Positions 12,714-23,816 are shown, counted from the first letter of the stretch. The stretch: 64,000 nucleotides of DNA from Isoetes taiwanensis (GCA_021234155.1 JAJEKV010000013.1:12242669-12306668), one strand, 5' to 3'. The notes: generated by a model from the sequence alone, not told the origin. Numbers and translations: made by a program.

Positions 12714-13800
12714 TTAGATAACTAGACATGGTTTGTAAACTTTTGAACCCACTAACATGTACTGATTTATGGATTTGGTTTTCACCAACAAATCATTAAA
12801 AAAAAAATCATAATGGTTCAATTTTGGGGGCCTTGTGTAATATTGCATTCTTCTCCCTTGTTGTGTCCAAAGGCGTTCAATTGCTAAAGTTTTCTTGCAT
12901 CCGATTTGCCTGTCGGCCAATTATCATCAACTATGCCCCACTTATTTGTCCATACCTGTAGATCATGCATCCATCCTTGTTGCTCTGATATGAGCAATGC
13001 TTGATAAGATAAGCGTTCCGGATCTTGTTTTCTAATCCCGTTAATAAAATTTATGGATTGAAAGAGAGCTTCCAGTTCCAATGGATAATGCCTCTGCCAG
13101 CATGATAGCATATGGCATTTGAGCCTTGATGCCAAGCTCATGCCTCAAGAATAATTTTTGGACCGGTTCTAATTGATTCCACATCTTACTTGAAATACTT
13201 GGCCTCCGCACAGGAACTTCATAAAGCAACACTGATTGAACTAATAATTTAAAAAGTACCTTCTTGAGTCCCTAGTCGTGTCGTAAGATTCTTGAGCATT
13301 TAACAAGCATACTATAAAGCACTGATTTGCCACCTGTTGCTCTCCTTTTCACACATTCTTTCCAATTGTATCTTGATGAGAAATCAATCCCGAGGTACTT
13401 GAAACTTTCCACTATTTCCAATTCTTATCCCTGATACAGAAAAGGAGGTCTCTCTCTCGTGCCAAATACCATTATTTTTTATTTTACAATATTCACCCGC
13501 ATTTGTTTGGCCTCACAAAAAGCTTCTAGATGGTTAAGGTGCTCTTGCAGCACCTTCTTTTTGCTCGTCAAGAGTACCACATCATCAGCATATAATAGAA
13601 GCTGAACAATATAATCCCCAATCTGTGTCCCTGCTGTGAGTGGACCTGTAACCAATCATCTAATTCGTCAATGAAAAGGCCAAACAATGTAGGAGATAGA
13701 GGGCAGCCCTGGCATAATTGCCATATGAAGGCTTTGATTTTCAATTGAATAGGGGATTTTGTCATCATATTAATACATAGTTTTAGTGACTGGCCCATTG
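12714..13800 (-). mobile_element. Degenerate LINE fragment (RT and downstream)
   Basis: On the minus strand, RT motifs appear in order: GCPLSPTLFGLFIDELDDW (near 13650-13710), the catalytic YADDVVLL (near 13570-13593) and FKYLGIDF (near 13385-13410). A downstream segment then includes KMWNQLEPVQKLFLRHELG, matching the post-RT part of the LINE at 57-60 kb (KFIRLELGVKSQTPYPMML). Frameshifts and stops occur near 13625, 13475 and 13270. The 5' part of ORF2 and all of ORF1 are missing. Confidence 0.8.
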
Positions 13801-14627
13801 CATTCTTGTCTAGGTGCGTAGTTGGGTCTCTTTAGTAAAAATTGCAGCAAAAAACATGTGGCATATTCAAGGTTGTCATTCGCAATTGCTTGTGTTTGGT
13901 TCGGAGTTGCCAATAATGTCGATTCATGGAATACTATTTATGTTGTTTGGCTCTCTTGTATTTTTAGTGTTAAGTATCCTTGTGTGTGAGATTTCAAGCA
14001 AGTTAACAATTGCTTGTTTTTCCTTGGAGCTTTTATTCGGATTGATGCGAGAATAGCCCATTAGCTTTCGAGCTTTCAACATTATAGTGCAAGGATGTCT
14101 CAGAAGCTATATAACAGATTGATGCGAAAATGGCCCATGAGTCTTGGAGTTCTCAGGATTAGTTTACCTTTTCTCTTTGCTTTCCAACTACTAGTCTGAC
14201 CTTTAGTACTTGCCTTTGCACAGCTGTGGTATGGTATAAGTATGGTAAGTTGAGTTCCCTGACCTTACTAGTTAGATGGTATGATGCTTTGATGGTTTTG
14301 GCTCGCTTAAGGAATGTAATTTTGGTTGGAGTGTTTCATATGAATGTGGATTAAGTTTATGTGGAAGGGTCATCTATACACATTAAGTACATGCAACTAC
14401 ACTTGGTACTGGGGCAATCCATAGTGCCCGGGCACCTTGTTTGTTTAGAAAACATGGCCAAGCAAAAGTCTAAAGGAATATTTAATTCTACTCTCCAAAT
14501 CTCTATCTCCTGTATTCTCTAAATATGTAGTAAAATAACAGGGGGTTCCAGGGGGATCTAATATGGATGTAAAAAAAACAATTCCTGAAACATATATCCC
14601 TAAGACAATTGAATGGGTTGTTATAAA

Positions 14628-14630
<3 letters not shown>
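13801..14630. other. Gene-free stretch
   Basis: No recognisable gene. A phrase of about 20 bp (TGATGCGA-AATGGCCCAT-like) occurs twice near 14040 and 14112 with differences. Confidence 0.4.

Positions 14631-14682
<52 letters not shown>
14631..14682. repeat. (CA)26 microsatellite
   Basis: An uninterrupted CA dinucleotide run of 52 bases. Confidence 0.98.
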
Positions 14683-14683
<1 letters not shown>

Positions 14684-15309
14684 TCAAGATAAAAAATAAT
14701 CACATTAGCTCACTGGATATATTGGTTAAAATAGTCTTATTAGGACATTGAGTTATTTTGATAGAGATTCAAGCCCCCGTATTTCATATTCTAAAATCTT
14801 AGGCAAAGCCGTATAGAGGTTCAATATTCCCTCAAAACCTTAGACGAAATCGTATTAAATATTTTAAAATCATAGGCGCCTTCAATCATAAATGACTATA
14901 AGCGAAACGAGAGGTGCCCAGAGGCCCCAACATACGATCTGGGTCGTAGGATCATTGATGGTCCTCCAGGGCTCAGATGGGAGAATGATGGTTCATTGGG
15001 TGTCGTGAGAATGGAGCTTTCATATGAGCCTAAAAACGGCTACTCCGGTGCCCTAACAAGCGAGCAATGAGGCCCCAAATAAGGAACCTTTTTGCTCTTG
15101 ATGGTGCACCAATGTGCCTAGAACGGTACGTATAGCAAATATGGTCCAAATGAAACCCGTGAGTACTTGTTTTAAAGCTCTTGGTCAACCGTGTAAAATG
15201 AGACATATGCGTTAAAATTTTGACTTCTATGAAAAAAGTTATGTGGGTTCAAAGAAAAGGAAAAAAAAAAACATCATATTCATCAAAGAAAGGTGATAAT
15301 GTAGGTGGT

Positions 15310-15413
15310 AAGCGACTGGCTGCAACAAAAATAGAACTATTATTGCAATGGCATGTAGTGGGAAGCGACGGGCTGCAACAAAAATAGAACTATTATTGCA
15401 ATGGCATGTAGCG
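15310..15413 (+). repeat. 53-bp tandem duplication
   Basis: Two nearly identical adjacent units starting AAGCGAC-GGCTGCAACA at 15310 and 15363. The near identity indicates a recent duplication. Confidence 0.85.
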
Positions 15414-15593
15414 GTTATATCTATCAGCTTTATCAAGCGTGATATATGGAGCAATGGCATCTTGGAAATAGTAAGCAACCCCGATACAACCTCACTGCCC
15501 ATGACATTCATTAAATAATGAAAAGTATTAATACCCTGTGAAATGAGTTAGCCGTTTAGCAGAATGCTCCCATGTTTCCATGAGCATAAGGAT

Positions 15594-15597
<4 letters not shown>

Positions 15598-15634
<37 letters not shown>
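15598..15634. repeat. T37 homopolymer
   Basis: An uninterrupted run of 37 T. It could be the reverse complement of a poly(A) tail of a minus-strand retrosequence lying to its right. I found no matching target duplication. Confidence 0.9.
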
Positions 15635-15636
<2 letters not shown>

Positions 15637-15811
15637 AATTGGATTTAGGCCATCACTTTTATGCCAGGGAAAATCTCGACAATTCCAAGACATCAACCGA
15701 AGGCACATTTCCTTTGGGGGGTAAGAAAGCCACAAACATTTTTGGATGAAGTTGTCTGGGATTAAAATCTAACTTGTTATGACTAAACTTAACAACATTG
15801 TGCAATTTGTT

Positions 15812-16045
15812 GCAAGTGTAGTTGGTTCTCAAGCTGTGATGACATTGAAAAGAAAGGCAATTGACGCTCCAAGTCAGTTTTGAACATTGGCCTTCAATGA
15901 TCTCGATAATTTGTATCATCCGTTATTTGCAAGTGTAGTTGGTTCTCAAGCTGTGATGACATTGAAAAGAAAGGCAATTGACGCTCCAAGTCAGTTTTGA
16001 ACATTGACCTTCAATGATCTCGATAATTTGTATCATCCGTTATAT
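15812..16045 (+). repeat. 117-bp tandem duplication, nearly perfect
   Basis: Units 15812-15928 and 15929-16045 both start GCAAGTGTAGTTGG and end CATCCGTTAT. Only a couple of bases differ, so the duplication is recent. Confidence 0.9.
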
Positions 16046-16582
16046 GAATTATATAATACTAACCCTCCTCAAGAGATCCTACACATGGAAAAGTACTTGC
16101 TCTTTAGTACCTTGTTCCAAAAAGCATCCAGTATTGAGAAGTATAAAACCTCCTACATGTTATTGTCTTGCTTCTTAGTTCCTAACGAAAAGTGCAGTCC
16201 CATGCCTTACCATACTTCTTTATTAGAGATTGACCATCTCCAAATTCCTCGCAATAGTTCAGCCATTAGAAACATGCGAGATAAAATAAGCAAGACAAAG
16301 TTTTGAAATCCAAATCTTTACTTTTCTAATGTTAAAATCTATAAAACCCTATGTGGAGAACAAACTAGTTGACTAATTTGGGCAACCAAGAGTCAAAATG
16401 GTATGAAGGAAAGGAGCGCAACCGAAAGGAGATACTCCAAATGGCAAAAGAGCAACGTGGGGAATAAGAATAGAATAAAGGAAGGAAGGAAGCAAACAAA
16501 CATTCCCACAAGGAGTAGGAGGTGAAGGAAGAAATATTTTTTTTGGAACACTACATTATTGGAGTATACATATTCCAAATGG

Positions 16583-16760
16583 AGCGCAGTAAATATCGGA
16601 TGCTGACATGTTATACCCACGGGCATATGCGTGGTATATCCGTGTGTTTGACATGTTATAGCCACGCCCAAAAAAAATTACACGGCGTTTTTGTGGACAG
16701 CGGATTTTTTGCCATTTAAGGCTGGTATAACATGTCAGTGTCCGAAATTTACCGCGATGG
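16583..16760. mobile_element. MITE-like element with TIRs and 11-bp target duplication
   Basis: A 178-bp segment has imperfect terminal inverted repeats of about 34-37 bp. The left end starts AGCGCAGTAAATA and the right end closes TTTACCGCGATGG. The inner arm parts CTGACATGTTATACC and GGTATAACATGTCAG are exact inverses. The direct repeat ATTCCAAATGG flanks it exactly at 16572-16582 and 16761-16771, as expected for a target-site duplication. An 11-bp duplication and TIRs of this length fit a Mutator-like or related non-autonomous element, but the superfamily is not certain. It sits about 300 bp upstream of the first coding exon of the PLATZ gene. Confidence 0.8.
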
Positions 16761-17058
16761 ATTCCAAATGGTCCACCTATATCATCAAAACAACAAATGG
16801 CCAGCGGTTCACGTCACACTAAACAATGGCGGTGCATCCTCCTCTTTAGAGAGGGGCCACCAGGCTGAGAAGGATGGCGTGGGAGGCAGTGGAGTGGACA
16901 AGATCATCGGGCCACACAGGAACCCATTTCTCGCCGGACTCCTTCTCCACTGCCAAAATCCGCCCCATCTTCTTCTCGTGCACTGCAAAATAAGCTCAAA
17001 TTTTGCTTCCTTCTCCTCCCAATTTGAAGTACCGGATGTGGGTCGACGTTTTCCGACC

Positions 17059-18470
17059 ATGGTAAGCTTGTCCAAAGAGCCTTCTCTTGCTCAGCATGTC
17101 TTTTTGTCAGAGCTCTGGAGCTTGCTTTTATTCATGGGTCCTTCCATCGCTGTTCTGACAGGATATTACTGAATCGCCATTCTGTTTTTGATCTTTTTAG
17201 CTTAAATTTCATGCCAGTGGGTTCCTTATCACTGATCTTGGCCCCATTTCAGAAAGCATTTTGTGGTACAATGCTTTGTCTAGTCTGGTCTAAGGTTTCT
17301 ACTTTGGGATGTAAATTCAAGACCTCTGTCTTGTGGCATTTTCTACTTTCTAGATAAGGGCAATGCCTTGGCTTTTGAATATAAATTGCCTTGTATTGCC
17401 TGTCTGTGTAGAAGTGCAGGCAAACGAAGACAGAATTTGGTCAAGAACGCTCCATACTGAGATAAAATTTGCAAGTTGGTTCTTCTAAAAAGACTCTTCT
17501 GAATTGGGTGCAGGTTAAAGGCTGGTTTTCTCTCAACGAGTCTTCAGTCATGCAGCCAGATTTGAGCTCTATCGGCCCGGCATGGTTAAAACCACTGCTA
17601 TCAACATCTTTCTTCACATCCTGCACAAAGCATGGGCAGTTTAACCGGAATGAACGCAACCTCTATTGTTTAGACTGTGCACAAGAAGCAATGTGTGTCA
17701 CTTGCACAACGGATCACAAAAATCATCACATTATTCAGGTAAGTTTCTACCAATACGCATTAGCCTGCATTTTGCTCTATCTAATCCTTTGTAACATGCT
17801 GCAGATCCGAAGATCTTCTTACCATGATGTAGTGCGAGTTTCAGAGATACAAAAGATGTTAGACATCTCTTTTGTACAGACTTACATTATCAATAGTGCA
17901 AGAGTGGTGTTTCTGAATGGAAGACCACAGCCAAAGCATGCCAAAGGGGTTACTAAAACATGTGAGATTTGTGACAGAAGCCTACTTGACAGCTTCAGGT
18001 ACTGTTCTCTTGGATGTAAGGTAAGAGACCATTGTATGCATAAATGCTTGCAACCTTGGTTATGAAAAGATCTTTTGGAAATAATTTTGTTCATCATTTA
18101 ACCTCTGATGCAGCTTGCGGGAATCATCCGGCACAACGACATGACATTTAACTTAAGACCTAAACAGCGAGCTTACAATGTGGATGTTGATAATCTTTCG
18201 CCGAAAGGCGCAAAGGCGAGGCGAAGATTCTCACAATCTATTCACATGGAAAGTGAAGAAGATCACATGGAAATTGAAGACAATTGCCTCCCTGTTGTTC
18301 ATGCTGATAGTCATAGTAGTCCAAGTGCAAGCAGTGATTTGGCCACATCTTCTAGAGGCCTGAGTGGCGCAGACTCGGACATGTCTCCACCTACTCCTCC
18401 CCTCACTACTGCCTTTAGGACTTCCAATAGAAGAAAAGGGATACCTCACAGAGCACATTTGGGAATGTGA
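17059..18470 (+). CDS. PLATZ-family zinc-dependent DNA-binding transcription factor
   Basis: PLATZ proteins are plant-specific nuclear factors that bind A/T-rich DNA and repress transcription (family knowledge). The proposed coding exons are 17059-17061, 17514-17738, 17805-18020 and 18114-18470, giving about 266 residues. All introns have GT..AG ends. The first zinc region shows [15 protein letters not shown], then H, then CLDC, CVTC and H-x3-H. The second shows [47 protein letters not shown] and CSLGCKLAGI, all hallmark PLATZ blocks. The tail is serine-rich and low in conservation. In this model the start ATG alone ends exon 1 and splices in frame to exon 2. An alternative in-frame ATG lies at 17550. 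The frame before 17059 is also open back to 16732, inside the MITE-like element. No frame-breaking change is visible, so the gene may be active. Confidence 0.88.
17739..17804 (+). other. 66-bp stop-free intron in the PLATZ gene
   Basis: The intron has GTAAGT at its 5' end and GCAG at its 3' end. It lies between codons, is 22 codons long and contains no in-frame stop. Its translation would be a hydrophobic insert ([17 protein letters not shown]...) just between the first zinc region and IRRSSYHD. Conserved PLATZ proteins read straight from HHIIQ to IRRSS, which supports it being an intron. Confidence 0.85.
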
Positions 18471-19619
18471 CTCTCAGCCAGTCACTAGTACATCTCAATT
18501 ATCCTCTGTACAGAAAAAAATATATATGATGCCAAAATTCGACACATTAAGAATTGTCATAGAAAATCTAGAACTTAGATCATCTTTGCAGATCTCTCCT
18601 GGCAGACACCAGAGTCAGAAAAGCAGAATAGTAATAGGGCAAAAGATGTGCTAGAAACAAAGTGCTCTTTTGCTTGATAATCAGTCTGTATCCATGCCAG
18701 TGCACATAATCATCGCATAAATCTTTTAAGCAGACTAAAATTGTAAAGAAATGAGGAGTCAGTAAGTCAGTGACTGTGTGTCCATATGTGCATGTTACAA
18801 AAGTATGAATTTCATAAGAGATAGTGGTGCCTACACTATTTTGCTTATAATGTTTCTTTAAGGCAAGAGTCCTTCCTGCAAAAAGCTGCACTAAATGAAT
18901 ACCCCTTTCAACTTTATGGTGATTTGTTTCTTCAAGGGAAGAAACAAGTTATATGCACTAATAGTTAATACTCAGGCACAAGGGAACAAAAGTTCATTAG
19001 AAAAAGCACTCCAACAAAACCTAGAAAGAAAAACCTGTGCTAGAAACAGAGTGGTCCCCATAAAACCGTCAATGTGATGCTACACTATGTGGCAAAGAAG
19101 GACGGACTGGGCATTTCTGATAAGGATGTTGCTATCACAATCAGGAATCATGCACCCCACGTGGACACCATGAACTGCAACCAAGCATTTTTTTGCACCA
19201 CTTCCAAACGCAATTGCTGAAAAAACAAACAAAAAACCTAACCCTAGTTTAGGGCTCCGGACCCAGATGCCTGTTCGTCTGTTTTATTACAAATCCGTTC
19301 ATATTCTGTACTTGAAATTCATGCTTCCATCCTTTGCTGTGCTTGATTCTATTCTTCTGTTTCCTTAGTTGAAGAACACGTGTAGGTACATCACGGCTGC
19401 GCCGCCCAGGTGGTGGCCATGCAAAGCAAAGGCTTATAAAATATTTTAAAGAATCATGCTATGTACCTGAAAATTTGAAAGGATGCATGACGAATTAAGG
19501 GGCCAATTGTGGGGCTCCATCTCTGTGGACTGTTTCGCCTTAGTGCCTCGTCAATGCTTGCCGTAATCCGCATCATTTTCATTAGATCATGCCTCGCCGC
19601 TGCAGCTTCTATTATCTTC
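18471..19619. other. PLATZ 3' flank and gene-free stretch
   Basis: The first part is probably the PLATZ 3' untranslated region; its end cannot be fixed from sequence alone. Nothing else is recognised. Confidence 0.45.
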
Positions 19620-20870
19620 CTCCTCCGCACAGACAAGAAGCTTGCTACGTATTTTGTACTGTATATGATATATGACTTACACGATTGGTATATATTGTAT
19701 CTGATATTTATTTTACTGTACAGAATATGATATATGCTGTACACGATGTCATTATGCATACATATTCTTTGGTATATATTGTTATTTATAGTATTATACC
19801 CAATTGTCTCGTCCAGTAGTATCAAATATTCTTGCTCCTTGCTTTGTATCACACATCATCATTCTTGCATCATGTTTACTTATTGTCCATGATTGTCAAG
19901 ATTGTAATCTAATGTATCATCCACATTGTTGGGCAGAGACAATTTTATAGTTTATTACATTGATATATTGGTAGAAATCTCTTATGTCTTCTTGTGGCTT
20001 TATGTCATTGCATAATGGTCCCCCTCATCGACAATTGTCGAGTTCTATCTTCCTTCCTTCGCACTGAAAGCTCAATATGTATTTTGTATCGTATGTGATA
20101 AATGTTGTACATGATGTCAGTATGATACATATTATTTAGTATATAGTAGTATCTAATATTATTATACCCAATCGTATCGTCCAACCATCAAATATTCTTG
20201 CTCCTTTAAGAAAAAGTTCGCATCACACAACAATTATCTTCGTTTCTTGCATCATGTTTTTGTATTGTCCATGCTTGTCGTGGTTGTAAATATTCTTGTC
20301 GTAATTCGCATTGTTGGGTATAATTTTACAATTTGCTTATACATTGGTATATTGACAGCATTGTCCTCTCGCCACATTATGTCTTTGCACAATGGTCCCT
20401 CTCATCAACAATGGTGGGGTTTTGATTCTCGATCTTCTGCTCGAAATTTGCTTCCAAATTCATCACTTGGGCATGCTTTGAGAATTCTACCTTCCTTCAC
20501 ACCGAGCACAAGCTTGATATGTATTTTATACTATATATGGTATATGTTGTACATGATGTCCATACGATACATATTCTTTGGTTTATTTAATCTGATATTA
20601 TCATACCCAATGTTATCAAATCCAACTATCAAATAATCTTGCTCCTTTAAGAAAAATGTTGCATCACATTGCATCATGTTCTTTGTATTATATGTGGTTG
20701 TTGTGATTGTTACCATTGTATCATCCACATTGTGGGCAGATAAAAGTTTATAGTTTGTACGTTGGTATATTGGCAGAATTGTCTTTCTTCTCTTCGTCCC
20801 CTCTTGTGACATTATGACATTGCACAATGGTCCCTCTCATCGAGAATGGTGGGGTTCTAATTCTTGATTT
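19620..20870 (+). repeat. Three diverged tandem copies of a roughly 370-440 bp unit
   Basis: Shared landmarks recur in order: a GATACATATT-TTTGG-like segment near 19752, 20119 and 20561; a CAAATATTCTTGCTCCTT-like segment; CATCATGTT; a TTGGTATATTG segment; and AATGGTCCC-CTCATCGA near 20012, 20388 and 20824. Small indels separate the copies. No protein-coding capacity is evident, so this looks like a local segmental repeat array. Confidence 0.75.
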
Positions 20871-21244
20871 TTGGGCCAAAGTTGGCCGAAGTTGGTTTGA
20901 AATCCGTAATATTTTTTAAAAAAATTATCTAAATGCCCCTATATTTTGCATATTTTACCAAATTAGCTCTTGTACTTTAATTTTCTTTAAATGCCTCAGG
21001 TCAACAAAATATCACTGTATTATGGCCACCATTTTACCTAAATGCCCACCATTTTTTTTTATGAAATTACCAAAATGCCCCACAAGTACATTAACATAAA
21101 CTAAAATGCCCCCACTTCATATAAATAGACACACTAAGAAATAACTTTGATATATGATGCCTTTTTAAGAAAACTGATTATGAGGAAATTTCATTTTGAA
21201 GCAATAGAAGTGAATTCTTTTGGCAATATTCCATGTGATGTCTT
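20871..21244. other. Gene-free stretch with repeated AAATGCCC phrases
   Basis: No gene. The phrase AAATGCCCC or AAATGCCC recurs at least five times between about 20930 and 21112. This resembles a degraded short-period repeat. Confidence 0.4.
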
Positions 21245-21480
21245 ATGCTAGTGGTGCATGACAACTACGGCAGTTATACGCAACACCACAAAGCACATGA
21301 TGATGAAGCTAATAAAGATGTTACATTAACATCAGTTGCTCGTCGTCAACCGGAGCATCCACAGAAGAGACGCATCTGCATTGAGGATATGGCTCGCAAA
21401 AGAGGCCATTATGATGTAAAAAAATGCCAAGAGGTTGGGCATAACCATCATAGTTGTCCGTCCATTCATTTACACATTAT
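21245..21480 (+). pseudogene. MULE/FAR1-type transposase C-terminal remnant
   Basis: The frame encodes KRRICIEDMARKRGHYDVKK followed by CQEVGHNHHSC. This resembles the C-terminal zinc knuckle (C-x2-C-x4-H-x4-C) of plant Mutator-like transposases and FAR1-related proteins. The first cysteine appears to be replaced by valine. No transposase core or SWIM domain is present. The relic ends before an A-run at 21523-21537. Confidence 0.45.
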
Positions 21481-21670
21481 TGAAGGTCTCCTACTTTTTA
21501 ATCCAATCTTAAAGTTTGTGCCCCAAAAAAAAAAAAATCACTCCCACAAGGGAAATCTAAGGGGAAACTTCTTAATCAACTTTTCACACTTTCATTATTG
21601 AATATATATTTGCTTTCTCTTTATTAAGGTTACCTCAAATGTTAATGATCCATCTATTGTCAGACTGCTC

Positions 21671-21985
21671 TTGAATGTTCTAGAAAATTCTAGAAAGTTC
21701 TAAAATGTTCTAGATGCTCATGAGTAAGTAACTCAATCTAAAAATGGAAGGTTTTGTTTTTTTTTTTTTGAAATTTTGCAACAACTTAAAATAGAATGTC
21801 CTAGTTAGTTCTAGAAATGTCCTTGAATGTTCTACATAGTTCTAGCACGTTTAGATACTTTAGTTAAGTACCTCAATCTAGAAATAGAAAGTTTTTCTCA
21901 ACTTTTTGTGGAGTCAAAATAGAATGTTCTAGGATACTATGGCATGTTTCAAATGCTCATAAGTAAGCACCTCAATCAATCTAGG
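21671..21985 (+). repeat. Tandem repeat (period about 127 bp) rich in TTCTAGAA motifs
   Basis: Three units begin near 21671, 21791 and 21918 with AATGT(T/C)CTAG. Each carries a later (A/T)AAGTA-CTCAATCTA segment. The third unit is partial and abuts the solo LTR region. Confidence 0.65.
21678..21700. promoter_or_regulatory. Heat-shock-element-like array of five alternating TTC/GAA units
   Basis: TTC at 21678, GAA at 21683, TTC at 21688, GAA at 21693 and TTC at 21698 each lie exactly 5 bases apart. That is the spacing bound by heat shock factor trimers. It is embedded in the tandem repeat, so it may be a by-product of the repeat. No gene starts immediately downstream. Confidence 0.45.
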
Positions 21986-22055
21986 TGCTAGTGCTTTTAC
22001 ATTGTCTAATGATATACATTGAAAGTCTCTCTGAAATGGTGGACGCCTTGGATTA

Positions 22056-23372
22056 TGTGACGCTCCCCGAAAGTATACAATGCCCCGCCGTATGTACGAG
22101 AAATCCCCCATCCAACGTCTATTGCCACATGGGCCCTCCATCTGCCCCGTTCTTGGGATGGCTAGGACGCGAGTAGGGAAACATGGAGGCGTCTTGTGCG
22201 CCCGTCCCCTATGGGCTCCTATAACAGTGGAAGCATACTATAATGTCAGCACTGGCAACAATATACATAAACAACTACCACGAAGGGTAGCACATCTCAA
22301 AAATAACAACATACTATAAAATATATGAGCTTCAGGCTCATACTCGTAAAACACATCTGTACTCGACTGAACTCCCCAAATCAAGAGCCAGGCCGACACC
22401 TGCAACTCTTGAGAGTCAGGGCGACATCATTGACCTTAGAAGTGTCGGACCCATACCCGGCCCACATGAAGTGACCGACTATAGGCCTAGCCCGCTATGG
22501 GTCCCCAGTAGCCACGTTTAGCAAGGGCCTCCCTCCACTTTTCCACTAACCCCGTTATGTGGTGCTAAGTCACTCCACAGCCCCCGTAGCCGGGTGGGCT
22601 CCTATGCACATGCATATTTAATAGGAACTAAGGGGTCTAAACTAGGAGCATCATCTAAAAAATGGCTACTAGATCTCTACCCCCCTTCCCAATACAAGAG
22701 GAGCAAACATGATCAAGCATCATCATATAGAAGAATAATATGATAACAAATAAGAATAACATCTAATCCTAATCACATGCATCTAACTTACAGTTAGGGT
22801 TCATTGATTAGGGTTCAAGATCTAGACTGAGGGTTCTAGAATGGCCCTACTAAAGATACGAAATGCTAACTCATCTGGAATCCTAACTTCCAAATGATTT
22901 ACAAAAGCTCTACTCCAAATACCTTTCCTGAGGGACTCCCTCCTGCTCCCGGCGTCTCCATGGCCTTCAAGGGATTCGAAGTAGATCCCACTCCTTCTGA
23001 GGTGCACATGCTCTGGGGGTTGTTGTGCTATGCTATGCCATAGCAGATGGTTCATGAAACAGAGTTTCGAGCGCGAACAAGATTCCCAGACTATTGGAGC
23101 CACAAAAATGGCCTAGGGTTAGGGTTTGGCCATTATAGGTTAGGGTTCATACCACGTGACTCCAATTAGGTACGGCCGTGTGGCAAGTGCCCAATAGGAT
23201 GGGGCCATGTGGAAATGGTCCCATCCCTAAGGTTGGCTAAGTTTTGTAATTAACTTAGCCATGCTCCCTTATCCATACTCTACGGTATACAAGGCTACTA
23301 AGGTAGGCTTATATGGTGATGTGGCCTAGAAATATATGTATTTATACGGTATATTTTTGGGGGAACGACACA
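22056..23372 (+). mobile_element. Solo LTR with 5-bp target-site duplication
   Basis: A 1317-bp segment begins TGTGACG and ends CGACACA, near-perfect inverted termini of the TG...CA type. It is flanked on both sides by GATTA (22051-22055 and 23373-23377), the 5-bp target duplication expected for an LTR retrotransposon. No gag-pol sequence and no second LTR copy lie in the window. It is therefore best read as a solo LTR left by recombination. The orientation and superfamily are not certain. Short frames inside (for example on the minus strand at 22822-23103) show no known domain. Confidence 0.85.
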
Positions 23373-23663
23373 GATTAGATGGAGACTTTGAATTTGCACA
23401 GGCTTATATTGTGTTACTTTGATTGTTTATGTAATAGATGTATGGAAATCGATTTCCATTCACTGTACGAATTACCTGGTTTGTAAAAAATATAAAATAT
23501 ATTGAAGTTCAAATTGAAGACAAGTGCAGAAGGTACACAAAAATTATATTCTTGAAGCAATTATAAAGTGCATACAATGTACACAATTAATAACTTTAAG
23601 TCGTGGCCTAATCACTATGTCATCTGGAACTTGGTATCTCTTTACTATTGCATCATGCGATCC

Positions 23664-23741
23664 TTTTTGGGTTGGCCCTAGGGGGGCAAACCCTCGTTTA
23701 TGTGGGTATGTGGGCATATTCAAGTATATGCTGGCATATAC
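23664..23741 (+). repeat. Dispersed roughly 80-bp repeat, copy 1
   Basis: It contains TTTTTGGGTTG-CCCTA, then GGGCAAACCCTC, TATGTGGG, and CATATTCAAGTATATGCT. The same order occurs at 35983-36060 and 54738-54815. Confidence 0.7.
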
Positions 23742-23816
23742 CTAGCATATGCTGATGACTGCTAAAAACTGGCTGCTGCCTGTAAATGGTCGGTCATCCA
23801 GCCCCATTTCGCAGGC

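Noticed and set aside
14445-14751. Cys-Val and Thr-His repeat proteins around 14.6 kb
   Set aside because: Translations of the (CA)26 run.
15635-15770. Processed retrocopy on the minus strand after the T37 run
   Set aside because: The short peptide is not recognised, and no matching direct repeat was found at the other end.
22822-23103. Minus-strand 93-codon gene
   Set aside because: It lies inside the solo LTR, has no known domain and no transcript evidence.
23110-23130. Interstitial telomere repeat (TAGGGTTAGGGTTT)
   Set aside because: Only about two imperfect units; common by chance in plant DNA and inside the solo LTR.
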